Source: an uncultured Clostridia bacterium (GTDB taxonomy: Bacteria > Bacillota > Clostridia > Christensenellales > CAAEEZ01). From it: a DNA stretch of 64,000 nucleotides. Both the position numbers and the translations under genes were made by a program. Of this stretch, positions 1-6,953 are shown one piece after another (the first letter of the stretch is position 1; every line of letters begins with the position of its first letter). The stretch spans positions 1 to 64,000 of the forward strand of contig CAKRNA010000008.1 in NCBI GenBank assembly GCA_934365195.1, read 5' to 3'. A model generated the notes under the pieces. That model worked only from the letters and a program-made list of their open reading frames with translations. It had not been told where the DNA came from and made no database searches.

Positions 1-9
1 GGGGAGCCA
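1..9 (+). tRNA. 3' end of tRNA-Asn (rest outside window)
   Basis: The first nine bases are the last acceptor-stem bases, the discriminator G and CCA of a tRNA whose 3' half is repeated at 14933-14977. There the anticodon loop CTGTTAA (anticodon GTT, Asn) and a perfect T arm can be read. The intact gene is predicted immediately upstream of the window. Confidence 0.6.
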
Positions 10-77
10 AAAGGGTAATTTTTAACGAAATTACCCTATTTTTTTGCAATTTTTCCTTGTTTTTCGCTCCCTTTTAT
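1..77. repeat. Left attachment-site repeat (att)
   Basis: The sequence is identical over 77 bp to 14969-15045 and is cut by the window start, so the true repeat is probably longer, reaching the anticodon loop. It includes the tRNA-Asn end and a Rho-independent terminator (stem GGGTAATTT/AAATTACCC at 13-21/28-36 followed by T residues). The copies diverge sharply after base 77. Confidence 0.9.
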
Positions 78-115
78 TTATTTTTAACGATTATTTTTCA
101 TTTTTTGCCATATTT

Positions 116-1177
116 TCAGTCATTTTTTTGGGCTTTTTCGAAAAAATGAGTGTCAAAATGAGTGTCAAAAAATGCGTTAATTTTTGCCGATTCTTCTAAG
201 TTAAATCGGTCTTGCACTTCAGCGTAAATATCCGCCGTAGTTTTGTAACTTGCGTGTCCTAGCCAACGTTGTATTACCTTCATACTTATTCCGTTCTCTA
301 TGCACCTTGTAGCAAATGTATGTCTAAGGTCGTGCAACTTATGATTAGGGCATATTTTATGGAAATTATGTGTTACTGCACTTTCGGTCAAGTTCCCAAA
401 ATAAAAACCTTTCTCGTCAGGCTCTATACTGTCAAATATTATTTTCAGAACATTAAATAATGGGATATACCTATCCGAATTTGTCGTTTTAGTACCTCTT
501 ACGTGCAATATGTTTTCGTCTAGTTTTACGTCGTTAACATTCAAACTAAGCGCTTCGCCACGTCGAAGTCCTGCATATAAGCAAACTTTAAAAAATGGTT
601 CGTACATAGTTCCTTTTATATTTTGCAAAAAAACTTTTTCTTCTGCAATCGTAAGTGCTGAACCCTTATTCCGAATATGTTTTACTTTTACAACCGCCTC
701 GCACGGATTCTTTTTTACAAAGTCGTTAACATAAGCCACTCTAAATGCGCCGTTAAAAATATTATAGACTTCTTGTTTTGTTTTCGTCCCCTCAATTTTA
801 TTTATAACTTGCTGTATGTCGATTGCCGTTACCATATTTAACGGTTTATTTTTAATATTTGGTCTTATATGCAACCTGATGTTCCTTGTTATATTATCCG
901 TTTTGTTATAGGGCATTTTATAAGTTTCGTTCCAAAATTCAAGCCAAGCGTATAAATAATCTTTATCATTTAAGTGTTGTGCTTCCTTTTGTGCTTCTAG
1001 CCTTTTTTTCCGTCGTACCTTGTCAAGTTTCAACGCAACTTGCAATCTACTTTTTACTTCTTCAGGCGTTTTCCCATAAATAGATTTTTGATAGCCGTCC
1101 GCTGTTCTAAATCTAGTCCAGTATCTTCCGTCGGCTCTTTGCTGTATTGTTTTACCTTCTACTACTATTTTTTTCAC
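116..1177 (-). CDS. int: Tyrosine recombinase (prophage integrase)
   Basis: Site-specific recombinase of the phage integrase family, expected to join attP to the tRNA-Asn attB and, with a helper, to excise. An N-terminal arm-binding region and a SAM-like core-binding domain precede the catalytic domain. Catalytic residues in 353-residue numbering are R205 (GLRRGE), H282 and R285 (HDLRHT), H308 and Tyr318 (TADIYAE). I chose the GTG at 1177 because AAAAGGAG lies six bases upstream; an in-frame TTG at 1216 lacks such a site. The C-terminal tail DTHFDTHF is encoded by the GTGTCAAAA repeats that look like arm-type sites. The gene faces the left att site about 40 bp away, the usual arrangement for tRNA-targeting integrases. 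No separate excisionase was recognised in the element. Confidence 0.93.
   Translation of the reverse strand: MKKIVVEGKTIQQRADGRYWTRFRTADGYQKSIYGKTPEEVKSRLQVALKLDKVRRKKRLEAQKEAQHLNDKDYLYAWLEFWNETYKMPYNKTDNITRNIRLHIRPNIKNKPLNMVTAIDIQQVINKIEGTKTKQEVYNIFNGAFRVAYVNDFVKKNPCEAVVKVKHIRNKGSALTIAEEKVFLQNIKGTMYEPFFKVCLYAGLRRGEALSLNVNDVKLDENILHVRGTKTTNSDRYIPLFNVLKIIFDSIEPDEKGFYFGNLTESAVTHNFHKICPNHKLHDLRHTFATRCIENGISMKVIQRWLGHASYKTTADIYAEVQDRFNLEESAKINAFFDTHFDTHFFEKAQKND
145..165. repeat. Candidate integrase arm-type site, left end
   Basis: A 21-bp string containing two GAGTGTCAAAA-type units occurs here, inside the int 3' end, and recurs exactly at 14884-14904 near the other end of the element. Matched repeats about 70-85 bp inside each att site are typical of integrase arm-binding sites. 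The function is inferred. Confidence 0.55.
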
Positions 1178-1366
1178 GTTATCTCCTTTTTCGATAACGC
1201 TCAAGTCTTCACTCAAAACCTTTTTTATTTGCTCTAAAATTCTTTTTTTTCCTCTATATTCATTATTACTCCGTACGAACGACAGCCTTAAACACTATAT
1301 GCTGCGCTTAAAACTTACTCTATAGCGTTTACCTTAAGTGTATTGACTGCTCGTTCGCACAAAACT

Positions 1367-1714
1367 TTAACTATTCTTTGCAACGTCGTAAGCCATTTCC
1401 GCCACTCGATACACCATATCCTTATCTAATGGGTTCAACTGTCGCAGTATCTCGATTAAATGCTCCTCGTCTTTGGATAGTTCGTTTCCGGACACGACGA
1501 TTATTCCGTCCTCGCCCTCTCTTCCAACTAAGTAGTCAATACTACAATTAAATATTTCTGCTAATTCTATTAAATTATTTATATCCGGTTCGCAAAAACC
1601 CTTTAGCCAACGTCCTATCGTTTGCTGAGTTGTATTTAATTTTTGAGCAATCTCCGTTTGTTTTAATCCTTTTTCTTCCTTTAATTCTCTAAATTTATTT
1701 GCAAATTGTTCCAT
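1367..1714 (-). CDS. CI-like XRE repressor 1
   Basis: A 115-residue DNA-binding repressor. Residues about 7-60 form an XRE helix-turn-helix (LKQTEIAQKLNTTQQTIGRW), followed by a short C-terminal segment rather than a LexA-type protease domain. Start supported by AGGAGGG seven bases upstream. It is transcribed away from the early rightward gene at 2024, and the divergent intergenic region contains three ACA-N5-TGT sites over the rightward promoter, so it probably controls both its own expression and entry into the lytic or productive programme. How it is inactivated cannot be seen: no RecA-cleavable domain is evident, so an antirepressor among the small genes is possible. Confidence 0.85.
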   Translation of the reverse strand: MEQFANKFRELKEEKGLKQTEIAQKLNTTQQTIGRWLKGFCEPDINNLIELAEIFNCSIDYLVGREGEDGIIVVSGNELSKDEEHLIEILRQLNPLDKDMVYRVAEMAYDVAKNS

Positions 1715-1741
1715 TTTTGTTCCCTCCTATTATAAATTTAC

Positions 1742-1816
1742 ACATTTTTTGTACATTTTGTCTTGACAAACACATTTTTTGTGTATATTATTTTAATAAA
1801 GGTACATTTTTTGTAC
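1742..1816 (+). promoter_or_regulatory. Early promoter with three repressor-1 operators
   Basis: Rightward promoter TTGACA (1763-1768), 17-bp spacer, TATTAT (1786-1791). Three copies of ACATTTTTTGT occur at 1742-1752, 1772-1782 and 1804-1814; the last is part of the inverted repeat GTACATTTTTTGTAC (1802-1816). Two of them flank or overlap the promoter core, as expected for CI-type repression. Confidence 0.8.
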
Positions 1817-1864
1817 TTTATGGGGGATTGTATGACACGAATCCATATATTTGCTTATAAAAAG

Positions 1865-1993
1865 TGCAAGTGCGGTTTATATCCTCCACATTAAACCGTT
1901 ACTTGCATTTTCTCTCATCTTCCTGTCCGGGCGAGAGCCCGGAATACCGGAGTAACAGTTTCCTTCCAAAAAAAGCCCAGTGCAACTCTGGGC
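1865..1993 (+). ncRNA. Structured leader with three hairpins
   Basis: The transcript from the early promoter would begin with a non-coding stretch of about 220 nt. It holds a long stem (1865-1879 with 1892-1907) whose 12-nt loop contains CCUCC, complementary to a Shine-Dalgarno sequence. A second hairpin is CCGGGC-GAGA-GCCCGG (1927-1942) with a GNRA-type loop, and a third is GCCCAG/CTGGGC (1975-1993). Function unknown: a regulatory RNA, an mRNA leader, or a single-strand origin/packaging structure are all possible. Confidence 0.5.
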
Positions 1994-2023
1994 GCTCCGT
2001 CCAAATAACTAATTGAGGTACTT

Positions 2024-2329
2024 ATGGCATTATTTAATTTTAGAAAATATAAGAAAACCGAACGTGGCAAACACCACCCTAAATTGATTGTTGACGAAAC
2101 TCCTGATAAATACGGTTTTATGGGCTTAACTCATTCGCCAAAGCGTGGCAATCACAAAAATATTGAATTGAAACACAATCCACAAAAAGAAAAGGAAGGT
2201 AAAGCCTATATACGCAAAGAGTTACGTTACGATAGTAAACAAAATTTTAGCGCAGTATTGAAAAAATACAAAATTTCCGAAGAAGATAAAAAATTTATCA
2301 TAAATTATTTGGAAAATAAAAAAAAGTAG
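2024..2329 (+). CDS. Small basic protein, paralogue 1
   Basis: First gene after the repressor-controlled promoter: 101 residues, strongly basic, no signal peptide or membrane span. Its central pattern HPKLIV...DKYGFMGLTHS..RG....L.HNP.....YIRK matches that of the 158-residue protein at 4231 (HPHIII...ISVGLSTHS..G....L.INPL.....YMRRQ). The two are therefore paralogues, with a more distant third at 12367. The HP-start, a TH-S turn and the NP/R positions recall MazF/PemK-type beta-barrel proteins on mobile elements, but I cannot confirm that by eye. The start follows GAGGTACTT, a ribosome-binding arrangement shared with the gene at 8967. Function unknown. Confidence 0.7.
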   Translation: MALFNFRKYKKTERGKHHPKLIVDETPDKYGFMGLTHSPKRGNHKNIELKHNPQKEKEGKAYIRKELRYDSKQNFSAVLKKYKISEEDKKFIINYLENKKK

Positions 2330-2440
2330 CCTTTAGGCGGTAGTTTCAAGCAACGCTCTCATACCACTCGGTCTACTTTACATCAATATACAACAAAAAA
2401 TAATACTTGTCAATACATAAGCAATCAATTACACAATCAC

Positions 2441-2644
2441 TTAATAATCGGACAAGCCTAATAAATAATCTGCTGAAATATCTAAAACCATACATATTTT
2501 ATATAACAGTTCTAAACTAGGTAAACTAGTACCTATTTTTAAGTTTGTTATCGCTTGTCTAGATATTTCTAATTTTTCTGCTAGTTGTACTTGTGTAATT
2601 TTGCTACCCTGCAAAACTTCGTTAAATCGTTCAGTAAATTTCAT
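2441..2644 (-). CDS. Small XRE regulator (repressor 2)
   Basis: A 67-residue protein that is essentially one helix-turn-helix domain (TQVQLAEKLEISRQAITNLK), ending ADYLLGLSDY like many Cro/CI-type regulators. Start preceded by AGAGG. It is divergent from the gene at 2771, and the intervening region contains its probable operators (GTAAAC half-sites), distinct from those of repressor 1. The element therefore has two separate repressor-operator circuits, the second placed directly in front of the replication genes, where a copy-number or Cro-like role would fit. Confidence 0.82.
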   Translation of the reverse strand: MKFTERFNEVLQGSKITQVQLAEKLEISRQAITNLKIGTSLPSLELLYKICMVLDISADYLLGLSDY

Positions 2645-2677
2645 AGTCTACCTCTTGCTTATTATTTTAGCAAAAAT

Positions 2678-2743
2678 GTAAACTAGTGGTTGACAAGTAA
2701 ACTAATAGTGTACTATAATTAACATTGTAAACTGCTGGTTTAC
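2678..2743 (+). promoter_or_regulatory. Replication-module promoter with GTAAAC operators
   Basis: Rightward promoter TTGACA (2690-2695), 18-bp spacer, TATAAT (2714-2719). GTAAAC half-sites lie at 2678 and 2697, and a 17-bp palindrome GTAAACTGCTGGTTTAC is at 2727-2743. The sites flank the -35 and cover the start point, consistent with repression by the XRE protein at 2441. Confidence 0.82.
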
Positions 2744-2770
2744 ATTTTGCAAGTAAAAAGGAGTATTTTT

Positions 2771-3013
2771 ATGAATATTACAAACACAAACTTTATCAAA
2801 AAAACATTAGACGATATCGAAAACGATATTAAGCACGTTAAAACACAATTTGACAACAACGTAGATATTTTTACGTTATCAATTGCTTTGGAAAAATTAC
2901 ATAAACAACTATCTATTCCACTTGAAATAATGCAGCACGAGATATATGTAGAAGAAAAAAGCAATTATTATAAAAAACTACAAAAAGAAAAAGAGAGAAA
3001 ACTCTCTCTTTAA
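2771..3013 (+). CDS. Small coiled-coil-like protein
   Basis: 80 residues, mostly helical and charged, with no Cys, no membrane span and a Lys/Glu-rich C-terminus. AAAGGAG precedes the ATG at 2771. It is the first gene after the promoter at 2690-2719, so it belongs to the replication/early module and may be an accessory replication or regulatory factor. It meets the gene at 3010 tail to tail with a 4-bp overlap. No family recognised. Confidence 0.65.
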   Translation: MNITNTNFIKKTLDDIENDIKHVKTQFDNNVDIFTLSIALEKLHKQLSIPLEIMQHEIYVEEKSNYYKKLQKEKERKLSL

Positions 3014-3183
3014 CCTTTGTTGTAAAGCGTATTTGCAATTGAAGTTATTGCTTCTTTAATATCGTCATTAGTTTCGTTTTGTTTTTCTAATTCTTCAGCA
3101 ATTTTAGAAAACGAACATTGACCACTATTAAACAATTTGCAATCGCTCATACAGTTCAATTGTGTAAAAGGACACTTCTCCAT
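3010..3183 (-). CDS. Small four-cysteine protein
   Basis: 57 residues starting at the ATG at 3183, which has GGAGG correctly spaced; a longer upstream frame is less likely. The N-terminal half has the spacing C-x6-C-x3-C-x7-C, suggesting a small metal-binding knuckle, followed by an acidic helical tail. It is the only leftward gene inside the otherwise rightward 2.7-14.5 kb block, convergent with 2771 and divergent from the initiator gene at 3263. Another small four-Cys protein lies at 5409. Function unknown. Confidence 0.55.
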   Translation of the reverse strand: MEKCPFTQLNCMSDCKLFNSGQCSFSKIAEELEKQNETNDDIKEAITSIANTLYNKG

Positions 3184-3262
3184 AGTTTTTACCTCCTTAT
3201 CTTTAGTGTTCCTTTTATTATACAACATTAACTTAATTTTGTTAATACACGATGAGGTACGT

Positions 3263-4087
3263 ATGAAAATCACTATCCACGGCTTTAATCAAGCGGAAGC
3301 AGTTAAATTAGGACTAAACAACGACGACCTGTTAATTTTACGTTGGTTCGTCGACTTCACGCCCTCGCCTAAAATAAAATCTTGCCAAATAAACGGCAAG
3401 CCATACTACTGGATTAACTATCACCATATTATCGAAAGTTTGCCAATTCTCCAAAAAAACGAAAAAGCAATATCTAAATACAATATCCAACGCTTGCTGG
3501 TGGCAGGTGTTCTCGTTCGTGAAATAAGATTGAATGCTCCGGAGATTGAACATAGGTCAGGGAAAACAGCGTGGTTTGGCTTAGGCGAAAAATACACGCT
3601 TTTGATTGACGATATTTTTTTTGCTAATCAAGGGAACAAAAGTATCCTTGACCAAGGGAACAAAAGTATCCTTGACCAAGGGAACAAAAATGCCCTTGAT
3701 TATTCTATTAAAGATTATTCTAATATTGATAAGTGTGTAAATGCGGGCGTGGGCGCAGGCGTGCGTGCGTGTACGCACGTAAAAGAGGTGGATTTGTCGC
3801 CATTAAAGGCGGTACTGCCGAACTTAATTATCGATGTTCAAACTTTACCAGCGGATTTTACCTGCGACAAAGTCGCAAATGCTGTTAAGCAATCTACTAA
3901 ATTTTTATCCAAAATTCCAAAGTTATCATTTTACGTTCGTCATTATAACGACGTTATCAATAATTACTTTGTCGATATAGGCAAAGGAGCAACTGACGAC
4001 CAAGCAATCGTCCGTCGCAACTACACCAAAGAGCAACTTGCCGAGATGTTCCCGGAAATCGACAATTTCGACAATTTGGAATTTTAG
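3263..4087 (+). CDS. Replication initiator, lambda-O/DnaD-like layout
   Basis: 274 residues from the ATG at 3263 (GAGG upstream; an earlier in-frame start would add an improbable hydrophobic leader). Residues 1-110 resemble the winged-helix N-terminal domain of phage replisome organisers: a conserved aromatic-rich stretch KPYYWINYHHII and a following QRLLVAGVLVRE helix-strand. Residues 123-146 are three copies of QGNKSILD encoded by 24-bp DNA repeats, then a low-complexity linker. The C-terminal third, about 190-274, is a separate helical domain. An initiator whose interdomain linker is encoded by its own iterons is the organisation of lambda O. Filamentous phages usually use a rolling-circle HUH protein instead, and I see no HUH or Y-K motif here. 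Confidence 0.72.
   Translation: MKITIHGFNQAEAVKLGLNNDDLLILRWFVDFTPSPKIKSCQINGKPYYWINYHHIIESLPILQKNEKAISKYNIQRLLVAGVLVREIRLNAPEIEHRSGKTAWFGLGEKYTLLIDDIFFANQGNKSILDQGNKSILDQGNKNALDYSIKDYSNIDKCVNAGVGAGVRACTHVKEVDLSPLKAVLPNLIIDVQTLPADFTCDKVANAVKQSTKFLSKIPKLSFYVRHYNDVINNYFVDIGKGATDDQAIVRRNYTKEQLAEMFPEIDNFDNLEF
3629..3700. repeat. Three 24-bp iterons: candidate replication origin
   Basis: Direct repeats at 3629-3652, 3653-3676 and 3677-3700. The first two are identical (CAAGGGAACAAAAGTATCCT plus TGAC) and the third differs at a few bases; each has inverted ends CAAGG/CCTTG. An AT-rich stretch (about 3701-3740) and then a GC-rich hairpin CGTGCGT/ACGCACG (3764-3779) follow. Iterons next to an AT-rich stretch within the initiator gene fit a theta-type origin. 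Confidence 0.65.
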
Positions 4088-4149
4088 GAGGGCGTAGCAA
4101 AAGCAATGGCGTTAAGTTGGGGCTAGCAACGTAGCCAACAAGCAGCGTT

Positions 4150-4214
4150 GACAACCGGGGTTAAACAACGTGGTTAAAAATCTGGGCGCATTGCTGCGTT
4201 AAATATCGAGGTCA
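4150..4214. repeat. Intergenic hairpin repeat, copy A
   Basis: A 65-bp copy of a repeat found four times in the element, one base different from copy B. It contains consecutive mini-hairpins AACCGGGGTT, AACAACGTGGTT and CGCATTGCTGCG. It is preceded by GGCTA-GCAACG-TAGCC (4121-4136) and sits just upstream of the gene at 4231. Confidence 0.8.
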
Positions 4215-4230
4215 AAAATAAGGAGGTAAT

Positions 4231-4707
4231 ATGACACAAAAGAAAAACAAAAAGAAACACCTATCACTACTACAAACGCTTTTTCAACGAGCCAAAAACA
4301 ATAACATAGTAAATCCTATAATCGTCAATACAAAAAGACATAGAGATTCTCAAGGTAACCACCCGCACATCATTATTGAAGATATTGACGATAAACACAT
4401 ATCGGTAGGCTTATCAACTCATTCAAAAAAAGGAAAGAGTAAAAAAGCCGGTAATAATTATTCTTTAGATATCAATCCGCTATCACACGATACAAGACAC
4501 TCTTATATGCGTAGACAAGGTACGGTTGATAAAAAAAGAAATTATTTTCAATCAGAACTAGGAGTAATGTCTGAAAAAGATTATAAACAAGCAAAACACT
4601 ATGCGGACAATGCAAAAGTTAAATACCTAAATACAAATAAAAATAAAAAAAATAGTAACACAAGTCCAAAAACTCACACGAGTAATAAGACGGACTCAAA
4701 TAACTAA
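4231..4707 (+). CDS. Small basic protein, paralogue 2
   Basis: 158 residues, lysine-rich N-terminus, Asn/Ser/Thr-rich low-complexity C-terminus, no membrane span. The core (about residues 40-125) reads HPHIIIEDI...ISVGLSTHSKKG...YSLDINPL...SYMRRQ...SEKDYKQAKHYA and shares its motif order with the 101-residue protein at 2024. Start set by AAGGAGG five bases before ATG. It lies directly after repeat copy A, as the paralogue at 12367 lies after copy C. The pattern is one I associate with small mobile-element proteins that may have a MazF/PemK-like fold, but there is no antitoxin partner next to it and the assignment is tentative. Confidence 0.7.
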   Translation: MTQKKNKKKHLSLLQTLFQRAKNNNIVNPIIVNTKRHRDSQGNHPHIIIEDIDDKHISVGLSTHSKKGKSKKAGNNYSLDINPLSHDTRHSYMRRQGTVDKKRNYFQSELGVMSEKDYKQAKHYADNAKVKYLNTNKNKKNSNTSPKTHTSNKTDSNN

Positions 4708-4835
4708 GTCGGCGTTACTATCTATAAATAAAATATCAAATAATATCTACCGTTGTCAACTATTTAATTAAAAAATCTACGAATAGAAGACCTAAAAAGA
4801 AAAATTGCTGGCGAGCAAAAACGCTGGAGGTAAAT

Positions 4836-5039
4836 ATGAAAATTCGTATTATGGGAACACCCGAAGAATTGAAAAGCGCTGAAACTTACTACAAAGCGCT
4901 ACGTAAACAGGATTACGTCAATTACGTAGAGATATCTAAGCCGTATCCAAACAGAAACGGCAGTCAATTAAGCAGACTTTACGTAGAAGTAATTTGCAAA
5001 GATTGTACACCTAATTCGCTTTTAATAAAGAGCGAATAA
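4836..5039 (+). CDS. Small DUF3970-like protein
   Basis: 67 residues starting after CTGGAGG. The opening MKIRIMGTPEELK and the later ISKPYPNRNGSQLSRLYVEV resemble small Firmicutes proteins of the DUF3970 type (short alpha/beta proteins of unknown role on plasmids and prophages); I give this from memory of the pattern. First gene of a tightly packed run of six genes (4836-6175) with short gaps or overlaps. A role in element biology rather than structure is likely, but unknown. Confidence 0.65.
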   Translation: MKIRIMGTPEELKSAETYYKALRKQDYVNYVEISKPYPNRNGSQLSRLYVEVICKDCTPNSLLIKSE

Positions 5040-5052
5040 AGGAGGTATTGAA

Positions 5053-5178
5053 ATGCTGACGATAATTCTTTTGCTTTTGCTAAGCGTAAACAAAAAAGAC
5101 GAAATAAAAACGTACGGACACCGTGCGGACGACATTGATTTTCTACGAGGTGCTTATGGAAAGAATACTACTAGATAA
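5053..5178 (+). CDS. 41-residue hydrophobic-start peptide
   Basis: A very short gene: GGAGG at 5041, then ATG at 5053. The product begins MLTIILLLLLSV followed by a charged 29-residue tail ending KNTTR. Its 3' end overlaps the start of the next gene (5156) by 23 bp. It could be a small inner-membrane protein of the phage or a leader peptide coupling translation to the next gene. The ribosome-binding site is the main evidence that it is real. Confidence 0.45.
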   Translation: MLTIILLLLLSVNKKDEIKTYGHRADDIDFLRGAYGKNTTR

Positions 5179-5416
5179 AGTGGACTACTCTAAAGTAGTG
5201 AATTTACCGGAGTTTGAAGTGCTCGAGCCTACCTTTTACGCTCACGTAGAGTACAGCGCTCCGTTTAATATCTACTATGCAACGATTACGTTTGAGAACA
5301 ACACCGAAAACAGCGGCGCTTTTCCTACGTTAAACAACAAAAAAGAGGCGCTGGACAAAGTTATTGCGTTCCTTAAAAACGAACGCTCTGAATACGACAG
5401 AGGTTTATATGACTAA
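5156..5416 (+). CDS. Hypothetical small protein
   Basis: 86 residues from the ATG at 5156 (ACGAGG upstream). An alpha/beta composition with an aromatic middle (FYAHVEYSAPFNIYYATITF) and a helical C-terminus; no Cys, no membrane span. It overlaps the preceding small gene and the following one (5409), so translation of the three is probably coupled. Acidic overall, unlike the basic proteins around it. No family recognised. Confidence 0.6.
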   Translation: MERILLDKVDYSKVVNLPEFEVLEPTFYAHVEYSAPFNIYYATITFENNTENSGAFPTLNNKKEALDKVIAFLKNERSEYDRGLYD

Positions 5417-5603
5417 ACAAGATTTAATCAATACGAAATTTGAAATTGAAGAAAACTGCAAGGGCGCTTGTGCCGATTGCAACGTTAAAAGAAAATGCGA
5501 GCGAGTGTATCAACGCTACAATCTATCTTTTTACAGCGCAAATGATATTAAAACGAACTTTGCACTTAACACAATAGACGAGGTGGGAAATGAAAGAAAT
5601 TAA
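5409..5603 (+). CDS. Small four-cysteine protein 2
   Basis: 64 residues. The start at 5409 overlaps the end of the previous gene by eight bases, so translation is likely coupled. Cysteines at residues 17, 21, 24 and 30 (C-x3-C-x2-C-x5-C within CKGACADCNVKRKC) form a compact metal-binding-type cluster surrounded by basic residues. Candidate small zinc-binding regulator or nucleic-acid binder. The next small gene begins at 5590 and overlaps it. Confidence 0.6.
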   Translation: MTKQDLINTKFEIEENCKGACADCNVKRKCERVYQRYNLSFYSANDIKTNFALNTIDEVGNERN

Positions 5604-5769
5604 AACTCACCTATATGAAATAACTAAAAAAGAGATAAAAGAACTTGACGAAGAAACTCAAGTATTAGTTTTTAACGCCTTTGATATTAAGTATTACATT
5701 GAAAAACCTAGCAAGGCGCTTCTATACTCTGCTTCTTCCTGTTACTTTTTCCTTTTTGATAAAGAATAG
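5590..5769 (+). CDS. 59-residue hypothetical protein
   Basis: Starts at the ATG at 5590 behind GAGGTGGG and overlaps the end of the gene at 5409 by 14 bp. The product begins MKEIKTHLYEITKKEIKEL and ends with an aromatic, moderately hydrophobic stretch (YSASSCYFFLFDKE). It is too short for most automatic calls, but the placement, start site and unbroken frame in a compact operon support it. Function unknown. Confidence 0.5.
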   Translation: MKEIKTHLYEITKKEIKELDEETQVLVFNAFDIKYYIEKPSKALLYSASSCYFFLFDKE

Positions 5770-5785
5770 CCAAAGGAGGTAAATT

Positions 5786-6175
5786 ATGGCAACAAAAAAA
5801 CCGAGCAAACCAAAAGCAAAGCCACAAAAGGCTAAAAAGACAACTGCTAACCCACGGAATCCATACATACAAAACGATACTTTTTGGCGTGGGATATTCC
5901 ATTTTTTCGGCAACAAAAAAAGAACCGGCAAATATGGTTCTTCAAAGTTTGGAAAAAAATACACAGTCAACGCAACGACGCATTTGTCCAGGGATAATGA
6001 AATAATCACCGCTACCGTTTACAATGCTAACGGCAAATTAGTTTCAACGCATAGCGGGACAGATTTAGTAGACGCTGTAAAACCCGCTCTTACTAAGGCA
6101 GGGCTTAAAGTTAAACCCTACAACCCATTTTATACTGAAAGAAAAAGGAGGAAGAAAAATGGCAAATCAAACTAG
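5786..6175 (+). CDS. Basic hypothetical protein
   Basis: 129 residues. AAAGGAGG precedes the ATG. Residues 1-30 are almost entirely Lys/Pro/Ala, like a disordered nucleic-acid-binding tail; the rest is a small alpha/beta region (KKYTVNATTHLSRDNEIITATVYNANGKLVSTHSG) ending in RKRRKKNGKSN. Very high pI and no membrane span. The stop overlaps the start of the membrane protein at 6159 by 17 bp. A DNA-binding role in virion or replication is possible (a filamentous phage needs a single-strand-binding protein and none is otherwise obvious), but this is inference only. Confidence 0.62.
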   Translation: MATKKPSKPKAKPQKAKKTTANPRNPYIQNDTFWRGIFHFFGNKKRTGKYGSSKFGKKYTVNATTHLSRDNEIITATVYNANGKLVSTHSGTDLVDAVKPALTKAGLKVKPYNPFYTERKRRKKNGKSN

Positions 6176-6944
6176 AAAAAACACTAAAGCAAGAACTAGC
6201 GCTCCAACAGTGCAAAGGATATCAAAAGAAGAATTTAATAAACTACGTAAGCGTAGTATTCGCAATAAATTTATTGCCGGTATATGCACGTTTGTTTTAG
6301 GCGTTGGTGCCGGCGCAGGCGCATACTTCGGCATTAAATCCGCCGTGGATAAGAAAAACCCCGGCACGACTCCTCCACCTATACAGCAAGAGCAAGAAGT
6401 AACTAATAAAAACGTTCATTATTCTAGCACGAACGATATTATAGGCGAGGCTTCACAAACATATACCGACGAATATATTAAGTTTTGGAAAAACTATGCA
6501 CAAGAGTTTCACAAGGCGTATTTTGAGAAAGACGTCACGATAGAATTGCCTATAAATATTAGACTTTTCAAAGGCGTTAATCTCGGCGATGAAGAATATG
6601 TCGTGCCGATTGTTACCGAGTACGTGGGCACTATTAGTCTAGATAAGATAGTGGTTAGAGGTGCTTACCTTGATAATGAGTTATCTACAAGATTAAAAAT
6701 AAGCGAAGAAGATATCGCTAAAATCTTCCCTGAAACCGCCGGGGCAAAAATACTTCAATGTATGGCATTAAACGGCGGTGAGCCGGAAGAGAAAGCGGGA
6801 CTGGTATACAAGTTCGGTAACTACGTTTTATACGTTACTAACTTTAGAGAGTTGGACAAGTTACAAATCGAAATTGCTAGTTATAAAGACCAGTACATTT
6901 CTAAAGAAATAACTGAGTTAGATTTCTCAGTAACGATAGCGTAA
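6159..6944 (+). CDS. Single-span membrane protein with GAGAGA helix (1)
   Basis: 261 residues. A basic N-terminus (about 35 residues) is followed by one transmembrane helix, about 36-60, containing VGAGAGAYFGIKSAV, then a Pro-rich linker and an outside domain of about 180 residues. The helix and following bases match the next protein (GAGAGAFYGIKSAL), so the two are tandem paralogues with diverged outer domains. Glycine-alanine zipper helices commonly pack tightly against each other, which would suit an oligomeric envelope or virion-anchored protein. GGAGG lies upstream of the ATG. Function unknown; candidates are assembly-complex or minor structural proteins. Confidence 0.72.
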   Translation: MANQTRKNTKARTSAPTVQRISKEEFNKLRKRSIRNKFIAGICTFVLGVGAGAGAYFGIKSAVDKKNPGTTPPPIQQEQEVTNKNVHYSSTNDIIGEASQTYTDEYIKFWKNYAQEFHKAYFEKDVTIELPINIRLFKGVNLGDEEYVVPIVTEYVGTISLDKIVVRGAYLDNELSTRLKISEEDIAKIFPETAGAKILQCMALNGGEPEEKAGLVYKFGNYVLYVTNFRELDKLQIEIASYKDQYISKEITELDFSVTIA

Positions 6945-6953
6945 AGGTTAATA

